64,000 nucleotides of DNA from Mangrovivirga cuniculi (GCF_005166025.1 NZ_CP028923.1:3040001-3104000), one strand, 5' to 3'. Positions 48,674 to 57,945 are shown, counted from the stretch's first letter. Notes: generated by a model from the sequence alone, not told the origin. Program-made: numbers and translations.

Positions 48674-48816
48674 TTTTTAAGTTCGGTTTGTAGTCGATTT
48701 AATCCTTCATCCCTGTGTTTAATACCTATTAGCAAATCAAGTTTTTAAATCTATATAGTTAAAAAAGAGGATTCTCTTTAAAAAAGCTAAGTTTAAGGAT
48801 TAAACTAATAACAAAC

Positions 48817-49238
48817 ATGCAAGATTTACGATTAAACGATTTTCCCATTAAAAGCTATGATAAACTCCGCTATGCTGATACAGACAAACTAGGGCATGTA
48901 AATAATGCAGTGTTTTCTACATTTTTAGAAACGGGTAGGGTTGAGTTTTTCTTTAACAGCTCAAATCCTATTACAAGTGAACATACCAGTTTCGTCATTG
49001 CATCATTAAAGCTTGACTTTGTAAATGAAGTTCATTGGCCTGGCCAGGTAGAGATTGGTACGGGGTTCTTAAAATCGGTAACAGCTCCATTGTTCTTTTT
49101 CAAATGATCTTTCAAAATGATATATGTGTTGCAAAAGCTGAAACCGTCATCGTTCAAACACATAAAGAGAAAAAGGGGAGTCATCCATTAAGCGAAAAGG
49201 CAAAAGAAGCAATTGGTGAAATGTTATTGAAGAAATAG
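48817..49238 (+). CDS. Acyl-CoA thioesterase (4HBT), frameshifted
   Basis: About 141 residues when one G is restored in the run at 49062-49065; the join reads EIGTGVLKIGNSSIVLFQ. The hotdog motif RYADTDKLGHVNNAVFSTFLETGR carries the catalytic Asp of the 4HBT/YbgC group. It hydrolyses acyl-CoA thioesters. The frameshift is likely a sequencing error. Confidence 0.82.
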
Positions 49239-49313
49239 CTTATCACTTTCTAAGAGATAGAATAGAAAATCAAGGTAATCAATTTAATATACGATCTGGT
49301 GTTTATTAACAAA

Positions 49314-49658
49314 ATGGCAACAAATAAAAATAGGGTAAAGAAATACATTGCTGAATCTATAAACCTGGAAGATATTTATTATGAATCAATCTTATCAAAA
49401 ACCAAGACTACAACAATCCGAATTGGATATGTGATATTCAATGATATAACAACTAACTTAACCTTTAACAGTAAACCAACAATAAAAGCAATAATTAAAA
49501 AACTGGATTATAGTAAAACCTTTAGAGCCCTTGATAAAAATGATGCTGTCAACGATGGATATGAATCAGTCGATAAGCTTAAAAATGATTTAAAGAAGTA
49601 TTACCCTGATATAGAGGATGATTCACCGTTAACGATAATAACCTTTCTTCCTTTATAG
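49314..49658 (+). CDS. ASCH-like domain protein
   Basis: About 114 residues from the ATG at 49314 (a GTG at 49299 is the alternative). The layout YYESILSKTKTTTIRIG, then strand LTFN.KPTIKAIIKKL, then FRALDKNDAVNDGY and YPDIEDDSPLTIITF matches the ASCH (PUA-like) domain pattern, which may bind RNA or modified nucleosides. Single gene; role unknown. Confidence 0.7.
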   Translation: MATNKNRVKKYIAESINLEDIYYESILSKTKTTTIRIGYVIFNDITTNLTFNSKPTIKAIIKKLDYSKTFRALDKNDAVNDGYESVDKLKNDLKKYYPDIEDDSPLTIITFLPL

Positions 49659-49850
49659 GAAAAATAACTAGCAAGATAAAAAATAGGGCTAAAAACAACT
49701 TATTCAATCCTAATACCAAAAGGTTAATATTGTTTTTCCAATCTAAATAATTATTTTAGCATCAGGAATTAATAGAGCATTAAGCAATAAAATTCACAAT
49801 GAAGGTTTATTGCAAAAACTTAATCTAACAACCAATTATATTTATCATTT

Positions 49851-50288
49851 ATGAAAAAAACAGCATCACTTTTAGTAATTGGATTTCTTTTTGTTTCATG
49901 TTCACACAAAGAATGCTGTACAATTGTTGATACAGAAGTCCTAATAATGTATTTAAATGATAGCGGTGAAAACTTATTTGAAATAGAGGATGGCTATACT
50001 GAATCAAATGTAAGGGTATATTATAATATCGACGGATCATGGAAGAGGGAATATCAAGGAGGTGGTATGGTAGAATATGAGGATGGAACATATTTAAGCG
50101 TGTCCCCAAGTTTGTATATCTTAGAAGATGGTTATTCCGAAACCAAAATTGAATTTTCAAATTCTGAAATTGATATCATGAGAACAAAAATCAGTGACGG
50201 TCATAATACATATGTAACTGAGGTATATTATAATGGTGAATTCAAATGGGAAAGTGGAACCTTCAGGTCATTTGAAGTGGTAAAATAA
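49851..50288 (+). CDS. Hypothetical lipoprotein
   Basis: A 145-residue protein whose signal peptide ends at FVSC near residue 17. The mature part is beta-rich and acidic (YEDGTYLSVSPSLYILEDGY, EVYYNGEFKWESGTF) with a CC pair soon after the lipobox. No family recognised. Confidence 0.65.
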   Translation: MKKTASLLVIGFLFVSCSHKECCTIVDTEVLIMYLNDSGENLFEIEDGYTESNVRVYYNIDGSWKREYQGGGMVEYEDGTYLSVSPSLYILEDGYSETKIEFSNSEIDIMRTKISDGHNTYVTEVYYNGEFKWESGTFRSFEVVK

Positions 50289-50609
50289 TTTGATGTGCAA
50301 AAAGGTTTGATTTATTCAATCTGAAATCTAGGCATATAAATAAAAAATAACCAATCTCCCTCGTTTCGAATAAGAACGTATGTGGTTACGATCGAATTGC
50401 TGAAATGTAATTTTTAATTGTTTTTTCAGTATTACTAACGCTGATCTCAGTCCCCGCTCGCTACTCTGCGCTAAACAAGTGGAATAGATATTAGCCGGAT
50501 TAAAGATTCTTTGAAAACAGTAGGTAATTGCAAATGTGGTACAGCATTATATTATAATTAAACTTCCACGGAGAATTATTACAGGTTTCAAGATACTTTA
50601 ATGCTCTTT
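50289..50609. other. Intergenic stretch with a decayed repeat
   Basis: No gene. CCAATCTCCCTCGTTTCG at about 50350-50367 resembles the start of the REP-like unit at 32641, and GATCGAATTGC follows, so an eroded copy is likely. Confidence 0.4.
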
Positions 50610-50624
50610 GGAATTTGTAATTCC
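50610..50624 (+). repeat. TGT-loop palindrome
   Basis: GGAATT-TGT-AATTCC, a perfect six-bp stem with the same TGT loop as the other palindromes of this window. Confidence 0.6.
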
Positions 50625-50699
50625 GAAGTCCTATCCTTGGATTTTTAATCCATAATTCGAAGTGAACGGCTAAATAAGCAGCCTATTATATAAATTCGG

Positions 50700-50750
50700 C
50701 CATCGTCTTCATTTGCAATGAGGATCTACGAGGTTGGCGATTGTATCGCT
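50700..50750 (+). repeat. REP-like palindromic unit with two hairpins
   Basis: Hairpin 1 is CTTCATT-TGC-AATGAGG (one G-T pair). Hairpin 2 is GGCGAT-TGT-ATCGCT at 50736-50750 (one G-T pair). The unit aligns with 32641-32693 along its full length. Confidence 0.65.
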
Positions 50751-50861
50751 ATTTAAATCAATCCCTTTTAATTGACCAATATCACCTCCTCAAGTGAAAA
50801 TGATCATTCCTTTTCACCTGATTATTTCCTTTCTTAAGCGGAGTAAAATCTACTACCCGCT

Positions 50862-51614
50862 ATGAAACTGCTGCAGCTAATCATCTTTGTGATATTAATT
50901 TTTCTGTTTCCAATTCTCATAAAAGGTCAGGATGCTAAACAAATTGTACAAAAAGCTGATCTGAAAAGACGTGGAGACACTGGCAAAGCGACTATGACCA
51001 TCACCATAAAGCGACCTACCTGGAAGCGTGAAATGAAATTAAAAAGCTGGTCTCATGGTACAGATTATTCTCTTATACTAGTTACTTCACCTGCACGCGA
51101 TAAAGGAACTGTTTTCTTAAAAAGAGATAAAGAAATATGGAACTGGATCCCTTCCATCGAAAGAAACATTAAGCTCCCTCCTTCTATGATGATGCAATCG
51201 TGGATGGGTTCAGACTTCACTAATGACGATCTAATTAAAGAATCCTCAATCGTAGAAGATTACGAACATTCCCTTGTTGGTGATTCCGTAATACTGGGAA
51301 GACCTGTTTACAAAATACAGCTTATCCCCAAACCCAACGCACCAGTGGTATGGGGCAAAATTTATAGCTGGATAGACAAAAATGATTTCATGGAACTCAA
51401 AACTGAACTCTATGACGAGGACGGGTACCTTGTTAACAAGGTCATTTATTCTGATATAAAAGAGCTCGGAGGAAGACTCCTTCCGGCAAAAATGGAATAC
51501 ATCCCAGTAGACAAAGATGGGCATAAGACCATCATAGAATACGAATCCGTAGCCTATAACATTCCCATAACAACAGACTTTTTCTCCTTGCAAAACATGA
51601 AACGTGTAAAGTAA
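50862..51614 (+). CDS. Outer membrane lipoprotein-sorting (LolA-like) protein
   Basis: A 250-residue protein with a signal peptide (to IKGQ). It matches the LolA-like 'outer membrane lipoprotein-sorting protein' group: an N-terminal MTITIKRPTW strand, PARDKGTVFLKRDKEIWNWIP, and SWMGSDFTNDDLIKE, with the two-strand turn typical of the half-barrel. It starts an operon with two FtsX-type permeases, an ATPase and an outer-membrane protein, so it likely carries a lipid or lipoprotein through the periplasm. Confidence 0.88.
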   Translation: MKLLQLIIFVILIFLFPILIKGQDAKQIVQKADLKRRGDTGKATMTITIKRPTWKREMKLKSWSHGTDYSLILVTSPARDKGTVFLKRDKEIWNWIPSIERNIKLPPSMMMQSWMGSDFTNDDLIKESSIVEDYEHSLVGDSVILGRPVYKIQLIPKPNAPVVWGKIYSWIDKNDFMELKTELYDEDGYLVNKVIYSDIKELGGRLLPAKMEYIPVDKDGHKTIIEYESVAYNIPITTDFFSLQNMKRVK

Positions 51615-51615
51615 G

Positions 51616-52830
51616 ATGTTACTAAAACTGGCCTGGCGAAACATTTGGAAAAACCGTAAACGCACTCTGATTTCAGCTACCAGTATTGTATTTGCAGTAG
51701 TTTTAGCCACTTTGATGAATTCGGTAACGGAGGGAGTTCTTTACAAATTACAGGAAAATGTGGTTTCCTTCTATTCCGGTGCTGTTCAGGTACACAAAGA
51801 CGGTTACTGGGACGACCAGTCCCTCGATAACTCTATGATGACAAATGATACCCTCATCAATCAACTAACCTCACATGAAGGCATTAACGGAGTTATACAA
51901 CGATTAGAATCCTTCGCCTTATCTGCCTCTGAAGATCATACCCGTGGATGCATGGTGGTTGGAATAGAACCTGAAAACGAACCCATGGTTACCGGAGTAG
52001 ATAAGAAAATAACCAAAGGCGAATACTTAAATAAAGGTGACAATCAGGTTCTTGTTGCTGAAGGCTTAGCTCAATATTTAGGATTGGATGTTGGTGACAC
52101 GCTTGTAATTATCGGCCAGGGATATCATGGCATTAATGCTGCGGACAAATTCCCTATTAAAGGATTGCTTCATTTTGCCAGTCCGGACCTCAATAAACGA
52201 ATGGTCTACCTCCCTATAAAACTGGCCCAACATCTTTTTGGTGCTCCGGACAGGGTCACTGCATTAGTTTTAGCTGTTGATAATGTGGTCGAAGCCGAAG
52301 AACTGGAAAAGGAACTCAGTCGAACGGTTTCTGCTGAATATGAGGTGATGGGATGGAAAACAATGATGCCCGAACTTCATCAGCTTTTACAAAATGAGCG
52401 TGGTGAAAACCTGGTTTTTCAAATGGTCCTTTACATCCTTATTGCATTCGGAATTTTCGGTACTGTTTTAATGATGACCCTGGAGCGACAGTATGAGTTC
52501 GGTGTCCTGGTAGCAATCGGGATGAGAAGAATTAAACTCTCTGTACTGATAATCCTGGAAAATATATTAATCACTCTCATTGGAGCAATATCGGGTACAC
52601 TATTAAGTATTCCGGTGGTTATGTATTTTCATTTTAACCCTATCCAGGTAGGAGAAAGTTTGCAAAAAATATATGAAGAATGGGGGTTTGAACCCATCTT
52701 TTATTTTTCTGTTGATCCTGTGATTTTCATCAGGCAAACAGTGATCGTTCTCATCATTGCTTTAGTGATATCCATCTATCCACTATTGAATATTCTTAGA
52801 CTGGAACCCGTTACGGCAATGCGTAAATAA
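51616..52830 (+). CDS. FtsX/LolE-type ABC permease 1
   Basis: A 404-residue permease: N-terminal membrane segment (about 18-38), a periplasmic MacB-type domain to about residue 270, then three membrane segments near 275-300, 318-345 and 370-395. It begins LAWRNIWKNRKRTLISATSI, the usual FtsX start, and ends LRLEPVTAMRK. The gene begins one base after the LolA-like gene and is co-transcribed. It should form a heterodimer with the next permease, driven by the ATPase. Confidence 0.9.
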   Translation: MLLKLAWRNIWKNRKRTLISATSIVFAVVLATLMNSVTEGVLYKLQENVVSFYSGAVQVHKDGYWDDQSLDNSMMTNDTLINQLTSHEGINGVIQRLESFALSASEDHTRGCMVVGIEPENEPMVTGVDKKITKGEYLNKGDNQVLVAEGLAQYLGLDVGDTLVIIGQGYHGINAADKFPIKGLLHFASPDLNKRMVYLPIKLAQHLFGAPDRVTALVLAVDNVVEAEELEKELSRTVSAEYEVMGWKTMMPELHQLLQNERGENLVFQMVLYILIAFGIFGTVLMMTLERQYEFGVLVAIGMRRIKLSVLIILENILITLIGAISGTLLSIPVVMYFHFNPIQVGESLQKIYEEWGFEPIFYFSVDPVIFIRQTVIVLIIALVISIYPLLNILRLEPVTAMRK

Positions 52831-52847
52831 CTTAAATTAATATTAAG

Positions 52848-54063
52848 ATGCTGTTTACTATAGCATGGAAAAACATCTGGAGAAATAAAGTAAGAAGCCT
52901 GGTAGTGATAATCGCAGTAATGCTAGGGATGTGGGCGGGGTCATTCATCCTGGCTTATATGTATGGTATGATAGACCAGCGTTTACAAGATGCTATTGGT
53001 AATGAGGTTTCCCACTTACAGATTCATCACCCGGATTTTGACCGCGATAATGACCCGAAATATTTCATAAAAAAAGCGAAGACATTCTGGCCGAGATCTC
53101 CAGAGATGAGAAAGTCAAAAATATCAGTGGAAGAGTACTGGCTTTTGGAATGGTAGCATCTCCCGGCACCAGTTCCGGAGGTAAATTCATAGGCATTGAT
53201 CCAGCGTCAGAAGATAGTGTCACCCAACTCAGCCAAAATGTTACCGAGGGAGAATATTTATCTCCACAAGATAAAAACAAGGTAATTATCGGTAAGAAAC
53301 TAGCTGAAAAACTTAAAGTAAAAGTACGATCAAAAATTGTCCTGACATTTCAGGATATAGATGGAAATATTGTGGCCGGAGCATTTAGGATTGTTGGTAT
53401 TTTCCAAAGTTATAACTCCACACTTGAGGAAATGAATTTATATGTCAATCAGGCTGACCTTGCCGGGTTACAAAACACAGAAAACAATGTACATGAAATA
53501 GCCATTCTTTTAAATGATGCTGACGAAGTACCGGAATACAAAAAAGTGCTTTTTGACAGATATCCATCATTGCTCACTCAAAGCTGGAAAGAACTAGCCC
53601 TGAACTTGGCTTTATGATCGACTCACTGGACCAGTATATGGTTATCTTCTTCGTCATCATTTTACTGGCATTATCCTTTGGTATCGTTAACACTATGCTT
53701 ATGGCTGTACTTGAAAGAGTAAGAGAAATAGGCATGCTCATGGCAATTGGAATGAACAAGTGGAAGCTATTTGCTATGATCTCACTAGAAACGATCTTCA
53801 TGGTAATGATTGCAGCTCCTCTGGGATTGCTTTTAGCATACATTACAATTGAATACCTGGGAACTCATGGCCTGGACATGACCGGACTTTATAAAGAAGG
53901 TTATTCAGCCTATGGATTTAAACCCATTATCTATCCTCAGCTGGATATGAGGTATTATTTTAATATCCTTATTCTGGTTGCAGTAACAGCCGTGCTGGCA
54001 TCAATATACCCTGCCATCACGGCATTGAGACTTGATCCCGTAAAAGCCATTAGAAAAATATAA
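52848..54063 (+). CDS. FtsX/LolC-type ABC permease 2, frameshifted
   Basis: About 406 residues once two single-base deletions are repaired: one A in the run at 53069-53075 (giving FIKKSEDILAEISRDEKVKN) and one C at 53598-53600 (giving KELAPELGFMIDSL). The layout is the same as permease 1: N-terminal TM, periplasmic domain, three TMs, and the ending ALRLDPVKAIRKI. It is next to the ATPase gene, three bases upstream of it. Both breaks are likely sequencing errors. Confidence 0.85.
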
Positions 54064-54066
54064 GTT

Positions 54067-54792
54067 ATGAAAGAAGATAATCATAGCAATTGTGTAATCC
54101 ACACCGAAGAGCTTTCTAAAGTATATGATGAAGGGGCTGTTCCTGTGAAGGCAGTTAACAATGTTCATCTCCACATCGAAAAGGGAGAATTTACTGCTCT
54201 TGTTGGACCTTCCGGATCCGGAAAAACAACTTTACTGAATTTGCTGGGTGGCCTGGACTCACCAACTTCAGGAAAAGTGTGGATCCACGGAAAGAATATC
54301 TCCACACTGAAGAAAAACCAGATGATCGATTTTCGCTTGCACAACATCGGTTTTGTTTTCCAGGCTTATAACCTGATACCGGTTCTCACTGCCAAAGAGA
54401 ATATCGAATTTGTCATGCTATTGCAAAAAGCAGGTAAAGAGGAACGAAAGCAAAGAGTCGAACAATTATTACAGGAAACAGGACTGGCAGATCAGGGTGA
54501 TAAAAGGCCGGGTGAACTTTCCGGAGGCCAGCAACAAAGAGTTGCCGTAGCCAGAGCACTTGCATCAAAACCCCAATTTGTATTGGCTGATGAGCCAACA
54601 GCTAATCTAGATTCTAAAACTGCCGGAAACCTGCTTGACATGATGGCCAGGCTTAACAGAGATGAAGGCATGACCTTTATATTTTCTACCCATGACCAGC
54701 GAGTAATAGACAGAGCCAGAAGAGTGATCACGCTGGTGGATGGTGCTATTTCAAAGGATGAAGTCCGGGAAACCAAAAACGTAAGTTCTTAA
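54067..54792 (+). CDS. LolD/MacB-type ABC ATPase
   Basis: A 241-residue ATPase. Walker A is GPSGSGKTT (about residues 49-57), the ABC signature is LSGGQQQRVAVARAL, Walker B is FVLADEPTANLDS, and STHDQRV gives the H-loop. It belongs to the LolD/MacB/FtsE group that powers FtsX-fold permeases in a mechanotransmission cycle. It lies within the five-gene operon. Confidence 0.95.
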   Translation: MKEDNHSNCVIHTEELSKVYDEGAVPVKAVNNVHLHIEKGEFTALVGPSGSGKTTLLNLLGGLDSPTSGKVWIHGKNISTLKKNQMIDFRLHNIGFVFQAYNLIPVLTAKENIEFVMLLQKAGKEERKQRVEQLLQETGLADQGDKRPGELSGGQQQRVAVARALASKPQFVLADEPTANLDSKTAGNLLDMMARLNRDEGMTFIFSTHDQRVIDRARRVITLVDGAISKDEVRETKNVSS

Positions 54793-54795
54793 ACG

Positions 54796-55958
54796 ATGCT
54801 TCGGTACTGGATATTTATATTATTTACTATCGCAATTCCTTCAATATACGCACAAAAAGAATCAGAAGAACAAAAAAACTGGACCTTATCAGGGTATGTA
54901 AAAGACATGCTCACGATAAACATCGCAGAAGACTCTACCCTGGTTGATAACCTCATACACAACCGACTCAACTTTGATTGGTATCCCGATGATCAGTGGC
55001 ACTTTCAATTTGAATTACGCACCAGGCTATTTTACGGTAGCTTAGTGAAAGCTATCCCGAACTACGGAGAGTTTATCGATCAAAATAATGATTACTTCGA
55101 CTTCTCATTTTACGGTCCCAAAAATGAATCCTGGTTGTTTCACACGATGATCGACCGGGTTTATATCGAATGGTACAATGAGAAATGGGAAGTTCGGGCA
55201 GGAAGACAACGAATAAACTGGGGTGTCAACCTGATCTGGAACCCGAATGACATTTTTAATACCTATTCATTTTTTGACTTTGATTATGAAGAACGACCGG
55301 GTAGTGATGCAATCAGAATTAAAAGATATTTGGGATTTGCATCAAGTCTTGATATAGCTGTTACCGTGCATGATAACTTTGATGAAATGGTTATGGCCGG
55401 CATGTATAAATTCAATAAGAAAGGATATGACTTCCAGGTTTTTGCAGGAAAAGCAAGGCAGGATATTACTATCGGTTTGGGTTGGGCAGGTAACCTGGGA
55501 AATGCCGGATTTAAAAGTGAGATAAGCTACTTTAAACCATATACCAATAAAAAATTATTTAACAATGCGTTACTGGCTTCGATATCAGTTGACTACAGCT
55601 TTGAAAATTCATTATACCTCCATGGATCATATCTTTATAATTCTGATGGAGATAAAGAATTATCGTCAGAACTACCGATAGATAATTCCCGCCAACGGCT
55701 AACGGTTCGGGATCTCTCACCACTCACCCATTCAGTATTTTTGCAATCCTCATATAACATTCATCCATTACTTATCGGGGATTAGCAACTATCTACTACC
55801 CTACTACCCAGGCGATATTCCTCAATCCGTCAATTACCTATTCTATCAAACCCAACCTTGATCTTGACCTTATCGGGCAACTGTTTTACGATAATTACAC
55901 AGGTAAATTTAAAGCCCAGGCAAAGCTATTATATGCTCGTTTGAAGTGGAGTTTTTAG
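54796..55958 (+). CDS. Outer-membrane barrel protein of the ABC operon, frameshifted
   Basis: About 387 residues after one G is restored in the run at 55777-55780: LLIG then joins GLATIYYPTTQAIFLNPS and continues to a C-terminal LKWSF, an outer-membrane terminal aromatic. A signal peptide ends near AQKES. The many short amphipathic strands support a barrel (FEWYNEKWEVRAGRQRINWG is a typical porin strand pair). It starts three bases after the ATPase stop and likely completes a transport route to the outer membrane. Identity with a named family not established. Confidence 0.75.
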
Positions 55959-56009
55959 TATGTAAATCTTCATCTTAAGCTAATTAAAAACTATCAGAAT
56001 TTATTATTA

Positions 56010-56156
56010 TTGCAAATCCATCTTGGATGTGCATCTGTAGATTGGACTGCAATTGGAGCACCAATTTGTCACGGAGCTGTACTGGTAGCTCAAATAGAAG
56101 CATCTGATAATTGTAATGCTGAAGCTGAAAACTGTAATAATGATTGTGATGATTAA
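56010..56156 (+). CDS. Candidate Cys-rich small peptide (TTG start)
   Basis: Frame from TTG encodes about 48 residues: HLGCASVDWTAIGAPICHGA... then a Cys- and acid-rich end (NCNAEAENCNNDCDD). Five Cys residues in a short peptide ending in acids is not random-looking. The frame is continuous with the barrel gene above across its TAG. There is no ATG, so the start is weak. Its TAA overlaps the ATG of the next membrane gene by 8 bases, so the two may be coupled. It could be a precursor peptide or the tail of a decayed gene. Confidence 0.35.
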   Translation: MQIHLGCASVDWTAIGAPICHGAVLVAQIEASDNCNAEAENCNNDCDD

Positions 56157-56388
56157 AATACTGAAATTTACACCTTTTATACTATTGATCTTATATTTCA
56201 CTTTCATTCATAAACTTGATATTTCTTGGAATGTGAAATTATCAATTATGGCTACCATGATTATGGTAAGTATTATCAGCCTCTTTCAAATAAGAAAAAA
56301 ATATAATTCAAAGAAAAGTATTTATATTTTAGCATTTGGAATTTTGAGTGTCCTTCTGACATCCATAAATTTTACTATCCTACCATAA
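56149..56388 (+). CDS. Small membrane protein, 79 residues
   Basis: From the ATG at 56149 (an upstream ATG at 56116 is possible). Three hydrophobic segments: about residues 3-20, 27-45 and 56-74, with a basic loop KKYNSKKS between the second and third. No family recognised. The start overlaps the stop of the Cys-rich peptide frame, so they look like a coupled pair. Confidence 0.6.
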   Translation: MIKILKFTPFILLILYFTFIHKLDISWNVKLSIMATMIMVSIISLFQIRKKYNSKKSIYILAFGILSVLLTSINFTILP

Positions 56389-56389
56389 A

Positions 56390-56683
56390 CACCCCCGCCG
56401 TCTGGATTTTAGCCATAGCATAACTACAGACTTTTAATAAAAAGCAGGGATTGTATCCCGGTCTAAATTAAAAGTATATCCATTCGTAAACGATTACAAA
56501 CGGTTATTAAATCACCCGATTACAACCAGTTACAAACATTTACTAATGGATATAAACAATAGAAAATAGTTGATTTTGAGCAAAAAACAGGTGTTTTTAA
56601 CTTTTTAGGAATTTATTATCAACCAAAAACAACGATAGTGATATAAGGAATATGAGCCACAGGGTTGCCCATAGCCAATCGTT
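56390..56683 (+). repeat. Approximately 290-bp direct repeat, copy A (before parDE)
   Basis: From ACCCCC-GTCTGG to ATCGTT. It is highly similar to 57290-57581. Shared landmarks: palindrome GGGAT-TGT-ATCCC (56447-56459), two CGATTACAA..GTTA units, an AAAAACA-GG-TGTTTTT palindrome, and the 53-bp inverted-repeat end. Confidence 0.85.
56631..56683 (+). repeat. 53-bp attC-like end of copy A
   Basis: AACGAT (56631-56636) pairs with ATCGTT (56678-56683) and encloses a foldable central region. Copy B has the same length and ends but different hairpin bases. Confidence 0.5.
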
Positions 56684-56687
56684 CGGT

Positions 56688-56723
56688 GTAAGTTGAAAAA
56701 CTTACCAAAATTTGGTACTTTTA
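56688..56723 (+). promoter_or_regulatory. parDE promoter with overlapping palindrome
   Basis: GTAAGTT-GAAA-AACTTAC (56688-56705) overlaps the -33 element GTTG (56692-56695). A 20-base spacer leads to TACTTTTA (56716-56723), near TAnnTTTG. It fits autorepression by ParD/ParDE, with the ParD start 16 bases downstream. Confidence 0.55.
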
Positions 56724-56738
56724 ATAAAAAGTGAATTC

Positions 56739-56990
56739 ATGAATAAAAATACATCCATATCATTAGGAGAATACTTTGATAAATTTGTAAAAGATAGCGT
56801 CTCCCAGGGAAGATTTAAAAATGCCAGTGAAGTTATTCGTGCAGGATTAAGACTGTTAGAAGAGGAAGAAAATAGAGTATTAGCTTTAAAAAATTCAATT
56901 AAAGAAGGAATAAATAGTGGACATGCTGTGGATTTTGATCCTGATAATCATTTAAAATCCTTGAAAGCAAATAGAAAACTTAATGGCTAA
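56739..56990 (+). CDS. parD: ParD-type antitoxin (ribbon-helix-helix)
   Basis: 83 residues from the ATG at 56739; an upstream ATG adds a hydrophobic stretch and is unlikely. It has the ParD form: an N-terminal strand TSISLGEYFDKFV, helices SQGRFKNASEVIRAGLRLLEEEE, and an acidic C-tail that wraps the toxin. It overlaps parE by eight bases (ATGGCTAA). It represses its own promoter in the family. Confidence 0.92.
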   Translation: MNKNTSISLGEYFDKFVKDSVSQGRFKNASEVIRAGLRLLEEEENRVLALKNSIKEGINSGHAVDFDPDNHLKSLKANRKLNG

Positions 56991-57282
56991 ATATATATTA
57001 ACCAATAAAGCCGTTGAGGATTTGACTGATATATGGAACTATACTCTTAATGAGTGGTCAGAAAATCAAGCAGATAAATATTATAATATGCTAATTGAAG
57101 CAATTAAACAGATTGCAAAAACTCCTCAAATTGGTAAGAACTATGAAATGGTAATTCCTGACCTAAGTGGGTTTAGAGTGTCAAAGCATATTATTTTTTA
57201 TAAAATTCTTAATGAGGACTCAATTGAAGTCGTTCGAATTCTACACGAAAGAATGGATTTAAAATATAGAGTAGAAGAATAA
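56983..57282 (+). CDS. parE: ParE-type toxin
   Basis: A 99-residue RelE/ParE-fold toxin: AVEDLTDIWNYTLNEWSENQA helices, then the barrel strands GFRVSKHIIFYKI and VVRILHERMDLK. ParE proteins poison DNA gyrase. Intact, starting within parD. A copy of the 290-bp repeat lies just before parD and another just after parE. Confidence 0.92.
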   Translation: MAKYILTNKAVEDLTDIWNYTLNEWSENQADKYYNMLIEAIKQIAKTPQIGKNYEMVIPDLSGFRVSKHIIFYKILNEDSIEVVRILHERMDLKYRVEE

Positions 57283-57289
57283 AAACTAC

Positions 57290-57581
57290 ACCCCACTGTC
57301 TGGAGCTAAGCGATAACCTAACTTGGACTTTTCATGAAAAGCAGGGATTGTATCCCGGTCTAAACTAAAAATTTATCCATTCATAAACGATTACAAACGG
57401 TTATTAAATCACCCGATTACAGCCAGTTACAAACATTTACTAACGGATATAAACAATAGAAAATATTTGATTTCGAGCTGAAAACACGTGTTTTTAGCCT
57501 TTTAAGGGAATAATTATCAACCAAAAACAACGATAGTTATATAATGAATATGATCCACTAAGTGGCGCATCGTCAATCGTT
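57290..57581 (+). repeat. Approximately 290-bp direct repeat, copy B (before MNT/HEPN)
   Basis: Aligns with copy A (56390-56683) almost throughout. It includes GGGAT-TGT-ATCCC (57344-57356) and AAAACACGTGTTTT, a perfect 14-bp palindrome (57481-57494 region). Same orientation as copy A. Confidence 0.85.
57529..57581 (+). repeat. 53-bp attC-like end of copy B
   Basis: AACGAT (57529-57534) pairs with ATCGTT (57576-57581). The centre contains CCACT-A-AGTGG, where copy A has a different hairpin at the same place. Followed by AGGG, giving GTTAGGG, close to the GTTRRRY core of integron attC sites. Confidence 0.5.
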
Positions 57582-57654
57582 AGGGTTAATGGAATTATAC
57601 TATCAATGAATCATCCAATTATGATGCAATCCAAAAAATAATTAAATTTGGTTT

Positions 57655-57945
57655 ATGAGATCATTACAGGATATAAAATCTAAGTTGGAGAAACACAAGC
57701 AGCACTTGTTTGCCAATTATCCTATTAAATCAATGGCGATTTTTGGATCGTATTCCAGAAAATCGCAAAATGCTGATAGTGATCTTGATATTCTTGTTGA
57801 ATTTAATGACAAAATCGGCATTCGATTTATTGATTTAGCTGATGAAATCGAAAAATTAGTCGGTTTTAAAGTCGATCTGGTTTCTAAAAATGGAATCAAA
57901 GACAAATATTTTGAATCAATAAATTCGGATTTAATTTATGTCTAA
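57655..57945 (+). CDS. MNT-type nucleotidyltransferase antitoxin
   Basis: A 96-residue minimal nucleotidyltransferase of the MntA/HepT system. The active motif is FGSYSRKSQNADSDLDILVEF, with Gly-Ser and two Asp, and the third Asp in FKVDLVS. It modifies and inactivates the HEPN partner. An exact -7 box TAAATTTG at 57643-57650 lies so close to the ATG that a leaderless transcript is possible. It overlaps the HEPN frame by 8 bases. Confidence 0.9.
   Translation: MRSLQDIKSKLEKHKQHLFANYPIKSMAIFGSYSRKSQNADSDLDILVEFNDKIGIRFIDLADEIEKLVGFKVDLVSKNGIKDKYFESINSDLIYV

Noticed and set aside
51246-51710. Minus-strand 154-codon frame
   Set aside because: Lies wholly opposite the LolA-like and permease genes, has no family motif, and the plus-strand genes are clear.
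54492-54776. Minus-strand frame opposite the ABC ATPase
   Set aside because: A shadow of the ATPase signature and Walker B region.
56470-56560. CRISPR-like or iteron-like reading of the CGATTACAA..GTTA units
   Set aside because: Only two imperfect units per repeat, spacing not regular across more copies, and no Cas or replication gene nearby.
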